DNA of 20,084 nucleotides from assembly GCA_947169755.1 (NCBI GenBank), contig CAMVQX010000014.1, positions 1-20,084 on the forward strand, read 5' to 3'. Numbering within the stretch: position 1 is the first letter of the stretch; every line of letters begins with the position of its first letter. Source of the DNA: an uncultured bacterium (GTDB taxonomy: Bacteria; Cyanobacteriota; Vampirovibrionia; Gastranaerophilales; Gastranaerophilaceae). The notes beneath the pieces are model-generated. The model worked only from the letters and a program-made list of their open reading frames with translations. It did no database searches and was not told the origin of the DNA. Positions 13,710 through 20,084 of the stretch are shown in pieces. The translations under genes were made by a program, and so were the position numbers.

Positions 13710-15308
13710 ATGAAAATTTGTGCTATTCAAAATTGTAATTTTACTCCTGTTTTTACCTCAAAAGATAGAGTTTTTGCAATTACAAGCAAAGCTGATTATT
13801 TTGAGGTATCACAAGAACAGGTTAAATTTAATAGGCTATGTGACGATATTGAAACTACTTTGGGAATAGTTGATGAGACAGATGTAAGTCAAATGGCTAA
13901 ACAGGTTTCAAGAGCTACTAACGTTGATATAAAAGAAGTTTACAAAATTATGCTGACTTTGTCCGAGTATTCAAGTATAAAGAGTTTAAAACAATTTGAA
14001 AATTATTTGAAAGATAATGATTTTAGGGTAGTTTCAAATATTTTGCCGTATTATAATAATCCGGAAATAACGACTCCGCCTTGCTTGAGTAATGTATTAC
14101 ATTATATTAGTCTTTCCAATTTTGATTTTCACAGTGATACAAATTCATCTAAAAATTTCAAAAAAGCTCTGGTTATAGATTCAAATCTTCTTGAAATGCT
14201 GAAAAATATGCCGTTACAAGAATATGAACAATTCAAAAAAGATATTTTACAAAATAAAAATGTTGAATTATTTTATATTGAGAATTTTGAAAATGGTTAC
14301 AATTTCTTAAATCAGGGTAAAAGTTTTGAGCAATTTACAATTGATATGCTTAATAAAGCAAAAATATTACAAAAACAAAACGGCAAAAGTATAGAAGAAA
14401 ATATACACAACATATTGAACCAAAATAATTATCGTGATATGGATGCCCTTGGCATTTATTCAACCATAATAAACAGAGAATACGAGAATTTAGATGAAAA
14501 AAGTATCGCAACACAAATTAAAGAGAACTTGAATCCCCCAATGCCATCCAGAAAAGAATTGTATACAATTATAGATAATGCTTTGTTTCACAGAATGATG
14601 ACTAAAGATTTTTATTTAGATTTTTTAAATCAAACAATGGAATTTATTTCCCCAAGGCAGTATGCAAAATATCTTCAAGATATGCACTCAAAAATTGACC
14701 AATATCTTATAGACCAAAACAAACCGTTAAACAGAGTATATTATTTAATACCTGCAAATAACAAAAGTTATATGCTTGCTAATTATGAATATTTTAAAGT
14801 TAATAATATAAAAAATCCAAAAGTACTATATTTTACGAAAGATAATTACAGCGATTATGAGTTTTGTAAAAATTCGGAAAATTTAGATAGGTTAAATTCT
14901 CTGCCGGAAAATTCAACTGTTATTGTTTTGGATGATTGTGCAATGACAGGTCTTTCTTATACAGAAGAGAGATTTTTGTATAGAGCATTCGCTAAAAAAC
15001 TAAACAAATCATTGGATATAGTCTTTGCACCGATGATTACAACTCCAAAAGCAAAAAATCTTATAGATTCTTGTATCAAAGATGCAGGAAGAGAAAATAA
15101 CGATATAATTATATATTCAAAAGAACTACCAATTGTCAAAGAACTCTATGATCCAACTACTTCTGTTATATTTCCATATATGGGCCCTGACACAAATTAT
15201 GATAATTTGATAGAGCTCTATGAACAGTTTTTATATACACCTGCAGCACAAAAGCCTTCAATAGGTGATATTGCAAAAGAATCATTTTATTTCCCAATAC
15301 AAAAATGA
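13710..15308 (+). CDS. Unknown protein with a phosphoribosyltransferase-like C-terminal motif
   Basis: 532 residues. Most of it (about 1-340) is Asn/Lys/Tyr-rich and helical with no motif I recognise. Near residues 400-416, ENSTVIVLDDCAMTGLSY resembles the PRPP-binding loop of type I phosphoribosyltransferases: hydrophobic strand, D-D, three residues, TG, then S/T. It is preceded at about 345-375 by a strand-rich part (RVYYLIPANNKSYMLANYEYF...) and followed by LDIVFAPMITTPKAKNL, consistent with a Rossmann-like core. Substrate and role are unknown; it could be a catalytic or a regulatory PRT fold. No signal peptide. No Shine-Dalgarno sequence; a palindrome abuts the ATG. The last 22 nt overlap mnmE on the other strand. 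The start is ambiguous only in the absence of alternatives nearby. Confidence 0.7.
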   Translation: MKICAIQNCNFTPVFTSKDRVFAITSKADYFEVSQEQVKFNRLCDDIETTLGIVDETDVSQMAKQVSRATNVDIKEVYKIMLTLSEYSSIKSLKQFENYLKDNDFRVVSNILPYYNNPEITTPPCLSNVLHYISLSNFDFHSDTNSSKNFKKALVIDSNLLEMLKNMPLQEYEQFKKDILQNKNVELFYIENFENGYNFLNQGKSFEQFTIDMLNKAKILQKQNGKSIEENIHNILNQNNYRDMDALGIYSTIINREYENLDEKSIATQIKENLNPPMPSRKELYTIIDNALFHRMMTKDFYLDFLNQTMEFISPRQYAKYLQDMHSKIDQYLIDQNKPLNRVYYLIPANNKSYMLANYEYFKVNNIKNPKVLYFTKDNYSDYEFCKNSENLDRLNSLPENSTVIVLDDCAMTGLSYTEERFLYRAFAKKLNKSLDIVFAPMITTPKAKNLIDSCIKDAGRENNDIIIYSKELPIVKELYDPTTSVIFPYMGPDTNYDNLIELYEQFLYTPAAQKPSIGDIAKESFYFPIQK

Positions 15309-16627
15309 TCAAAAATATTATTTAAAATATCATCTGTTATAACTTCGCCGGTAATTTCGTCTAAACAAAGAAGTGCAGCTTTTACATCAATTGAAATTAA
15401 ATCCTGCAATTGATTACATTTTGCGGCATCAAGAGCCAAATTCAAACTTTCTCTGCATTTTTTTAGACAGTCTTGCTGACGATTATTTGTAATAAATTCC
15501 GTATCATCAGGTGAAAAATTATATGCTTGTTCTTTAATCTTGGATTTTAGTTCGTCTAATCCTTGGTTTGTGAGAGTAGAAAGCAATATTGCATCACGAT
15601 TTTGTTCAATATTTTTATCACTCAATAAATCTGCTTTGTTAGCTATAATTATATGGTTTTTGTTTTTTATATAATCGAAAATTGCTTTATCATCATCTTT
15701 CATTCCTATTGAAGCATCATATAGGAATAAAATTAAATCGGCTTCGTCTGCAGATTGTTTGGAGTATTCAATGCCGATTTCTTCAATTTTTTCCGCATTA
15801 TCTCTAATACCTGCTGTATCAATCAAAGTTATTGCAATATCCCAGTCAAGAGTTTCTTTTAAAACATCTCTTGTTGTACCCGCAATATCTGTGACGATTG
15901 CCCTTTCAACGTTTAATAATGTGTTAAATAATGAGGATTTTCCGACATTGGGTTTGCCGACAATGGCAATTTTTATACCTTGACGCATAATGTTTGAAGA
16001 ATCTGCGCAAGCTAAAATTTTATCAATCTTTGCTATAGCTTTTTCAAATTCAGAGATTAAATAACTGTATTCAGGCTCTGAAACTTCCTCAGGAAAATCA
16101 ATGCCTGCGATTATTTTTGAAAGAACATTAAAAATATCTTCTCTGATTTCTTTTATCTTTTCAGCCAAAACTCCGGAAAGATTTTTGGCTGATTGTTTTG
16201 CAAAATCCTTTGTTTTTGCATGTATTAAATCTGCAACAGCCTCGGCTTGTGATAAATCCATTTTTTTATTTAAAAATGCGCGTTTGGTAAATTCTCCGCG
16301 TTCAGCCATTCTTGCACCGTTTTTTAAAACAATATCAAGAATATTTCTTACAACATTAACGCCGCCGTGACAATGAATTTCAACAACATCTTCACCTGTG
16401 TAGCTGTGGGGATTTTTAAACGGAAGAAGAATAACTTCATCAATTTTGTTACCATTGTCCAAAATCCAGCCATGAGAGATTTTGCCGGCTTCGAGATTGT
16501 GCTTTGAATAAATTTTATCAATTATTTCAAAACATCTGTCTCCGGAAATTCTTATAACTCCGACACCTCCTGTACCGAGCGGAGTAGCGATTGCAGCTAT
16601 TGTATCAAATTCTTGAATTATATTCAT
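15287..16627 (-). CDS. mnmE: tRNA uridine-5-carboxymethylaminomethyl modification GTPase MnmE
   Basis: 446 residues, normal for the family. With MnmG it modifies the wobble uridine (position 34) of certain tRNAs. N-terminal formyl-folate-binding domain (FDTIAAIATPLGTGGVGVIRISG; HSYTGEDVVEIHCHGG). A helical domain carries the inserted G domain, with G1 GKPNVGKS (224-231), DIAGTTRD, DTAGIR and NKAD (330-333). The C-terminus FCIGK holds the essential catalytic Cys. ATG 16627 matches the family start; there is no Shine-Dalgarno sequence, and an extended -10 TGCTAATAT ends 6 nt upstream. It converges on the PRTase-like gene with a 22-nt overlap. Confidence 0.96.
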   Translation of the reverse strand: MNIIQEFDTIAAIATPLGTGGVGVIRISGDRCFEIIDKIYSKHNLEAGKISHGWILDNGNKIDEVILLPFKNPHSYTGEDVVEIHCHGGVNVVRNILDIVLKNGARMAERGEFTKRAFLNKKMDLSQAEAVADLIHAKTKDFAKQSAKNLSGVLAEKIKEIREDIFNVLSKIIAGIDFPEEVSEPEYSYLISEFEKAIAKIDKILACADSSNIMRQGIKIAIVGKPNVGKSSLFNTLLNVERAIVTDIAGTTRDVLKETLDWDIAITLIDTAGIRDNAEKIEEIGIEYSKQSADEADLILFLYDASIGMKDDDKAIFDYIKNKNHIIIANKADLLSDKNIEQNRDAILLSTLTNQGLDELKSKIKEQAYNFSPDDTEFITNNRQQDCLKKCRESLNLALDAAKCNQLQDLISIDVKAALLCLDEITGEVITDDILNNIFDHFCIGK

Positions 16628-16633
16628 AGCTAA

Positions 16634-16642
16634 ATATTAGCA
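16634..16642 (-). promoter_or_regulatory. mnmE extended -10 (leaderless type)
   Basis: Minus strand: TGCTAATAT, an extended -10, followed by 6 nt (TTAGCT) and the ATG at 16627. The -35 position is weak, as is usual for extended -10 promoters. Confidence 0.5.
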
Positions 16643-16881
16643 TAAAAGTAATTTTTTATAATTTTGTGCGAATATGAAAATCTACTTCATATGTAGGATA
16701 ATTTTTTAAATTTTAACGTTTATTATAAAAGTATTGAATATACCAAAAGGCATGGGCAATAACAGGTAATATTACAAAATATTAACCAAACATGAAGAAA
16801 TGTTAATCAGGCTAAAACCATGTGGTTATCATGGTTTTGGGGAAAAACTAAAAGAGTGAATTTGGTTGAAAAATAAAAAGG
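16643..16881. other. Intergenic stretch with three consecutive hairpins
   Basis: The gap between mnmE and the yggS promoter holds no recognised gene. Hairpins: GG-TAATATT-ACAA-AATATTA-a-CC (16765-16787), AACAT-GAAGAA-ATGTT (16789-16804) and AAAACCATG-7 nt-CATGGTTTT (16814-16838). ATTAAC (16781-16786) can alternatively pair with GTTAAT (16802-16807), so competing folds are possible. It may be a non-coding RNA or a protein-binding region; no known riboswitch class was recognised. Confidence 0.35.
16820..16876 (+). other. Possible 18-residue Trp-rich small ORF
   Basis: ATG to TAA encoding MWLSWFWGKTKRVNLVEK. Its start codon lies in the left arm of the hairpin at 16814-16838. The upstream AGG (16809-16811) is a weak Shine-Dalgarno candidate. 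It lies upstream of the yggS promoter, so it is not obviously a leader peptide of yggS. Chance is a real possibility at this length. Confidence 0.15.
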
Positions 16882-16910
16882 TTGTCTGCTCATGAGCTAT
16901 GGAGTAGTAT
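16882..16910 (+). promoter_or_regulatory. Promoter of the yggS-sepF operon
   Basis: TTGTCT (16882-16887), 17-bp spacer, TAGTAT (16905-16910); leader about 27 nt. The spacer contains the perfect palindrome GCTCATGAGC (16888-16897), a possible operator. Confidence 0.6.
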
Positions 16911-16943
16911 AAATATATATTCAACTTCTTGGGTAAGAGGGTT

Positions 16944-17606
16944 ATGCAAAATACAGTCAGAGAAAATCTTTTACAAATACAAGAAGACATCGTACCTTAT
17001 AAACCAAATATCATTGCAGTTACGAAGTATTTTGACGAAAATGCTATAATCGCGGCTTATGATGCCGGATTGAGAGATTTCGCAGAGTCCAGAGTGATTG
17101 AGGCTATAGAGAAGATAAACAAACTTCCCGATGAGATAAGAGTTAATTCAAAATTTCATTTTATTGGTCATCTTCAAACTAACAAAGTTAAAAAAGTTGT
17201 ATCAAATTTTGATTTAATTCATTCTGTTGATTCTTTGAAATTAGCGGAGCTTATCTCAAAAGAAGCTCAAGGAATCGGTAAAGTTCAAAATATATTGCTT
17301 CAGATTAATGTAGCAAATGAGGAACAAAAATTCGGATTTCCTGCTGAAAAAGTTTTTGAAGTTTTCCCGTATATTCAAAAGTTGCCAGGTATATCTGTTT
17401 TAGGACTGATGAATATGACTCCTCTAGGGGCGGAAGATGAAGAACTGGACAGATTGTTCTCAAAAATGTTTAATATGAAAACGGAACTGGAAAGCGAATT
17501 TAACTGCAAATTACCTGAACTTTCAATGGGAATGAGTCAGGATTATAAAGAAGCTGTAAAGTACGGTGCAACAATGCTTAGGATAGGTAGAAAGTTATTT
17601 AAATAA
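16944..17606 (+). CDS. yggS: PLP homeostasis protein (YggS/PROSC/PipY family)
   Basis: 220 residues from ATG 16944. It is a single-domain TIM-barrel PLP-binding protein with a fold like bacterial alanine racemase, cytoplasmic, involved in pyridoxal-phosphate and amino-acid homeostasis without known racemase activity. Seen: NIIAVTKYF with the PLP-binding Lys28, FHFIGHLQTNKVKK, LGLMNMTP, and the terminal LSMGMSQDYKEAVKYGATMLRIG, which binds the PLP phosphate. Start: AAGAGGG immediately precedes this ATG; an in-frame TTG at 16929 would add five residues and overlap the Shine-Dalgarno sequence. It is followed 16 nt later by sepF, the yggS-sepF order known from cyanobacteria and Gram-positives. 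Confidence 0.94.
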   Translation: MQNTVRENLLQIQEDIVPYKPNIIAVTKYFDENAIIAAYDAGLRDFAESRVIEAIEKINKLPDEIRVNSKFHFIGHLQTNKVKKVVSNFDLIHSVDSLKLAELISKEAQGIGKVQNILLQINVANEEQKFGFPAEKVFEVFPYIQKLPGISVLGLMNMTPLGAEDEELDRLFSKMFNMKTELESEFNCKLPELSMGMSQDYKEAVKYGATMLRIGRKLFK

Positions 17607-17622
17607 AAACGGAGGAAAAACG

Positions 17623-18132
17623 GTGGCAGTAGTTAAAGACAAAATCAAATCAGTTGTAGATTTTTTGGTAAAAGGGTTTGAACCTAAAGAAACAATTTTT
17701 GATGATTTAAGATCAGATGTTGACGGTGATTATGAATATCCTACACAGGATAATCTAGCTTTAGAACCTTCATATTCTTATCAGGAAAACAAAACAAATG
17801 ATATCAAAGTGGTTAGCCATCCTGGGTTTAAAGGTATGGAAGTTAAGGTTATGGAACCTCGTTCTTTTGAAGATGCTGCTACCATCGTTCAATATTTAAG
17901 AGACAGAAAAACAATCGTTTTGAACCTTCATCTTCTCGATAAAGAACAGTCTCAAAGAACAATTGATTTTGTCTGCGGTGCAGCTCATGCACTTGACGGC
18001 AAGCCACAAAAAGTGGGAGATTTGGTGTTTGTATTTACTCCAAGCAATGTAACTTTATCTGTTGATGCAATTGCTAACCAAAACAAATTTAATGATTCAT
18101 TATGGAGAGCCCCATCTACAATGATTCAATAA
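17623..18132 (+). CDS. sepF: Cell division protein SepF
   Basis: 169 residues. SepF tethers and bundles FtsZ at the division site; it binds the FtsZ C-terminal peptide and, by an N-terminal amphipathic helix, the membrane. Seen: an N-terminal amphipathic stretch (DKIKSVVDFLVKGF), a variable acidic linker (about 25-65), then the conserved core VVSHPGFKGMEVKVMEPRSFEDAATIVQYLRDRKTIVLNL...QRTIDFVCGAAHALDGKPQKVGDLVFVFTPSNV. The start codon is GTG at 17623 with GGAGG 7 nt upstream. It is second in the yggS operon and converges on ftsZ, its partner, across two terminators. No ftsA is in the window, fitting a SepF-based system. Confidence 0.95.
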   Translation: MAVVKDKIKSVVDFLVKGFEPKETIFDDLRSDVDGDYEYPTQDNLALEPSYSYQENKTNDIKVVSHPGFKGMEVKVMEPRSFEDAATIVQYLRDRKTIVLNLHLLDKEQSQRTIDFVCGAAHALDGKPQKVGDLVFVFTPSNVTLSVDAIANQNKFNDSLWRAPSTMIQ

Positions 18133-18164
18133 GATATAAATGAGAAAGAGAGATAGTTGAATAC

Positions 18165-18189
18165 AGGGCGCTTATGTGCCCTTTTTTTT
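18165..18189 (+). terminator. Terminator of the yggS-sepF operon
   Basis: AGGGCGC (18165-18171) / GTGCCCT (18176-18182), a 7-bp stem with one G-U pair, loop TTAT, followed by a run of T. Confidence 0.85.
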
Positions 18190-18211
18190 ACGTTATAATT
18201 TTATATTTAAT

Positions 18212-18247
18212 AAAAAAAGAACGGATTTTAAATCCGCTCTTTTTTTT
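18212..18247 (-). terminator. Terminator of ftsZ (bidirectional)
   Basis: On the minus strand AGAGCGGATT / AATCCGTTCT (one mismatch, TTA/TAA apex) is flanked by A7 and T7. It lies 12 nt beyond the ftsZ stop and could also stop readthrough from sepF. Confidence 0.85.
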
Positions 18248-18258
18248 AAATTTCTCAA

Positions 18259-19449
18259 CTATTTTTTCAAGAAGTCAGGAATTTCAATGTTTGTGAAGCT
18301 GTGAGAAACTTCAGGCATTGAAGGTCTTCTTACAGGTTGTGGTGCAGCAGATGTGCCGACACCTACAGGTGTGTTAAATGAGTTTGCAAAGAAATCAGAT
18401 GCACTTAATTGTTTTACATCTTTCTTTTCTTCAGGCAATTGATTTTTCATTTCGAAACCTGTTGCAATAACTGTAATTTGGATTTCTCCTTGAATATTTT
18501 CATTAACTGCAGTACCGATAATAACTGTAGCATCGTCATTAACAGCATCGTGGATAATGTTTGCAGCATCTGAAATCTCGTGTAATGTCATATCAGGTCC
18601 GCCTGTAATATTTACAATTACACCGGTTGCACCATTGATTGAAGATTCAAGCAACTGAGAATTGATAGCGATTTCAGCAGCTTTGATAGCTCTGCCTTCA
18701 CCTTGACCGCGACCGATACCCATAAGTGCCGAACCTGATGCTTGCATAACGCATTTAACATCAGCAAAGTCAACGTTAATAAGTCCGGGAACTGTAATGA
18801 TATCAGAGATACCTTGAACACCTCTTAATAAGACTTCATCAACGATAATGAATGATTCAGTTAGTGAAACTTGTCTGTCAACAACTTGAAGTAACTTATC
18901 ATTAGGAACAACAATTACGGCATCAACTGCTTCTCTAAGTTTTTCTAAACCTTGATTTGCTTGGTTCTGCCTTTTACGACCTTCCCAAGTGAATGGTTTT
19001 GTAACGACTGCTATTGTTAAAATTCCAAGTTCTTTAGCAATTTTGGCAACAACAGGAGCTGCACCGGTACCGGTTCCGCCGCCCATACCTGCTGTAATAA
19101 ATACCATATCAGCGCCTTCAAGAGCTTTTGTTATTTCTTGTTGAGCTTCTTCTGCGGCTCTTTCGCCTACTGAAGGATCACCGCCGGCACCAAGACCGTT
19201 TGTTGATTTTTCACCTAATTGAATTCTGTTTTTAGTTTGACCATATTCCAAAACTTGTAAATCTGTATTCATCAACCAAAATTCTACGCCAGAAAGACCG
19301 GCTTTAATCATTCGATTAACAGCGTTTCCGCCGCCACCGCCGACTCCGATAACTTTTATATTAGTAGGGTTGACTGGAGACCTTTGAGATTGATCATTGT
19401 TTGTTGTTTCATCTTTCTTTGCAAAGATATCTGATACGAAATTTTCCAC
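18259..19449 (-). CDS. ftsZ: Cell division protein FtsZ
   Basis: 396 residues. The tubulin-like GTPase polymerises into the division ring. Seen: IKVIGVGGGGGNAVNRMI, tubulin signature GGGTGTG (123-129), T7 loop NVDFADVK with the catalytic Asp near 228, a short linker (about 340-378), and the C-terminal peptide IEIPDFLKK, which binds SepF and other partners. The start codon is GTG at 19449 with GAGGT 6-7 nt upstream. A likely promoter is TTGTAC-17 bp-TAGTAT at 19487-19515. It stands outside a classical dcw cluster: the neighbours are NAD kinase and, convergently, sepF. Confidence 0.97.
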   Translation of the reverse strand: MENFVSDIFAKKDETTNNDQSQRSPVNPTNIKVIGVGGGGGNAVNRMIKAGLSGVEFWLMNTDLQVLEYGQTKNRIQLGEKSTNGLGAGGDPSVGERAAEEAQQEITKALEGADMVFITAGMGGGTGTGAAPVVAKIAKELGILTIAVVTKPFTWEGRKRQNQANQGLEKLREAVDAVIVVPNDKLLQVVDRQVSLTESFIIVDEVLLRGVQGISDIITVPGLINVDFADVKCVMQASGSALMGIGRGQGEGRAIKAAEIAINSQLLESSINGATGVIVNITGGPDMTLHEISDAANIIHDAVNDDATVIIGTAVNENIQGEIQITVIATGFEMKNQLPEEKKDVKQLSASDFFANSFNTPVGVGTSAAPQPVRRPSMPEVSHSFTNIEIPDFLKK

Positions 19450-19486
19450 TTGTTTACCTCACTATATATTTCAATAATATAATAAC

Positions 19487-19515
19487 ATACTATTTTAAAT
19501 AGAAAAAAAGTACAA
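19487..19515 (-). promoter_or_regulatory. ftsZ promoter
   Basis: Minus strand: TTGTAC (19510-19515), 17-bp spacer, TAGTAT (19487-19492). It leaves about 30 nt of leader with GAGGT before the GTG start. Confidence 0.6.
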
Positions 19516-19576
19516 TAATTTGCGAAATTTTGTGAACAAAATTTAATAATTGTATGAAAATGTGTGAAATATCGCA

Positions 19577-20084
19577 TTAAACAGAACTGGGTTCATATTC
19601 GGGATGAGTTGACCAATGCAGTTTGTTGCGTAAAACAGTATAGAATTCAGAATCATCAAGAAGTGCAAGTTTGGCAGTGAATTCTGATTTTTCAATAGTT
19701 ATATCATTTTTGAATTCATAAAATTCTTGTCCGTCGGCGGAAACTAATGATTTTGTATTTTTTTCGGCAGAAACTGTTATTTTTTCGCTGTCAGGGATGA
19801 CAATAGGTCTTGCCGTTAAAGTGTGTGCACAAATCGGAACTATTATAAAAACGTTCAATGACGGGTTTACTACGGGACCTCCTGCAGAGAGCCCATATGC
19901 TGTTGAACCTGTCGGGGTTGAAATAATTATTCCGTCAGCAAGGTAATCGCAAATGTATTTGTCGTTAATTTTTAATGAAAAATTGGAAGTCCTTCCGGTA
20001 TCAGAACTTTTTACGACAAAATCATTCAATGATGTGTATTTCCCGCTTTTTAACATTATTCTGTCTTGAATAACAAATTTTCCG
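19577..20084 (-). CDS. nadK: NAD kinase, C-terminal part (runs off right edge)
   Basis: About 169 residues of the C-terminal domain; the reading frame is open to the window edge (GKFVIQDRIMLKSGKYTSLNDFVV...), so the N-terminal GGDG domain is outside. NAD kinase phosphorylates NAD+ to NADP+. Seen: LNDFVVKSSDTGRTSNFSLKIND, then the conserved DGIIISTPTGSTAYGLSAGGPVVNP, which binds NAD and forms the active site, and PICAHTLTARPIVIP. The internal ATG at 20056 is not the real start because homology continues upstream of it. It is followed 127 nt later by ftsZ, which has its own promoter. Confidence 0.95.
   Translation of the reverse strand, partial: GKFVIQDRIMLKSGKYTSLNDFVVKSSDTGRTSNFSLKINDKYICDYLADGIIISTPTGSTAYGLSAGGPVVNPSLNVFIIVPICAHTLTARPIVIPDSEKITVSAEKNTKSLVSADGQEFYEFKNDITIEKSEFTAKLALLDDSEFYTVLRNKLHWSTHPEYEPSSV

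Noticed and set aside
16675..16710. 11-codon ORF (MKIYFICRIIF) in the mnmE-yggS gap
   Set aside because: No Shine-Dalgarno sequence and the length is expected by chance in AT-rich DNA.
16820..16876. Tryptophan attenuator leader peptide
   Set aside because: No trp gene follows, the yggS promoter is downstream of it, and there is no terminator/antiterminator with a U-run. It is kept only as a low-confidence small ORF.

Overview
The window is a low-GC (roughly one third G+C by eye), gene-dense bacterial chromosome segment with no rRNA, tRNA, CRISPR array or transposase gene. The gene set points to a non-photosynthetic relative of the cyanobacteria, most likely a gut-type Gastranaerophilales/Vampirovibrionia ('Melainabacteria'). 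The clues are a yggS-sepF pair (a cyanobacterial arrangement), a CysE whose N-terminus reads like the cyanobacterial enzyme, the hydrogenase maturase HydF that implies a fermentative [FeFe]-hydrogenase, a FliI-type ATPase and AT-rich codon use. This placement is inference; no taxonomic marker was searched.

Layout. (1) Positions 1-3242, minus strand: a signalling operon read HD-GYP/GAF protein, then an exported TPR protein, then the first codons of a response regulator that runs off the left edge. (2) 3317-4693, plus: an exported M48-peptidase-like protein that has lost its zinc ligands, a strong terminator, then a double zinc-ribbon protein with its own promoter. (3) 4709-7321: phosphohexomutase (minus) and prephenate dehydratase (plus) start from overlapping divergent promoters; acpS (minus) overlaps the 3' end of pheA. 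(4) 7342-8597: a two-gene phage tail-fibre/tail-assembly-chaperone cassette with its own promoter and a 13-bp-stem terminator, and no other phage gene nearby. (5) 8614-9466: cysE and a coupled 66-residue protein. (6) 9470-10816, minus: a FliI/SctN-type export ATPase without flagellar neighbours. (7) 10857-11169: a 313-bp non-coding element bounded by perfect 21-bp inverted repeats with a GC-rich core, MITE-like or a structured RNA. (8) 11247-13676: an unknown coiled-coil-like protein, rpsO, hydF and a small winged-helix-like protein. (9) 13710-16627: a 532-residue unknown protein with a phosphoribosyltransferase-like motif, convergent with and overlapping mnmE. (10) 16640-18132: a hairpin-rich intergenic stretch, then yggS-sepF. 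(11) 18259-20084, minus: ftsZ and the 3' part of NAD kinase.

Cell-division genes sepF and ftsZ converge here and are separated by two terminators. Several other convergent pairs overlap or nearly touch with no terminator.

The most interesting signal is a start-site pattern. At least five, possibly six, genes that lack a Shine-Dalgarno sequence (acpS, cysE, fliI, hydF, mnmE, and the 101-residue gene at 13371) carry a -10-like box 6-7 nt before the start codon. Their mRNAs would then begin at or next to the AUG (leaderless). Genes with a visible Shine-Dalgarno sequence have their -10 boxes farther upstream. Other items for a second look are the 313-bp inverted-repeat element, the isolated tail-fibre cassette, the pseudo-peptidase, the phosphoribosyltransferase-like unknown, and altered active-site and regulatory motifs in PheA.
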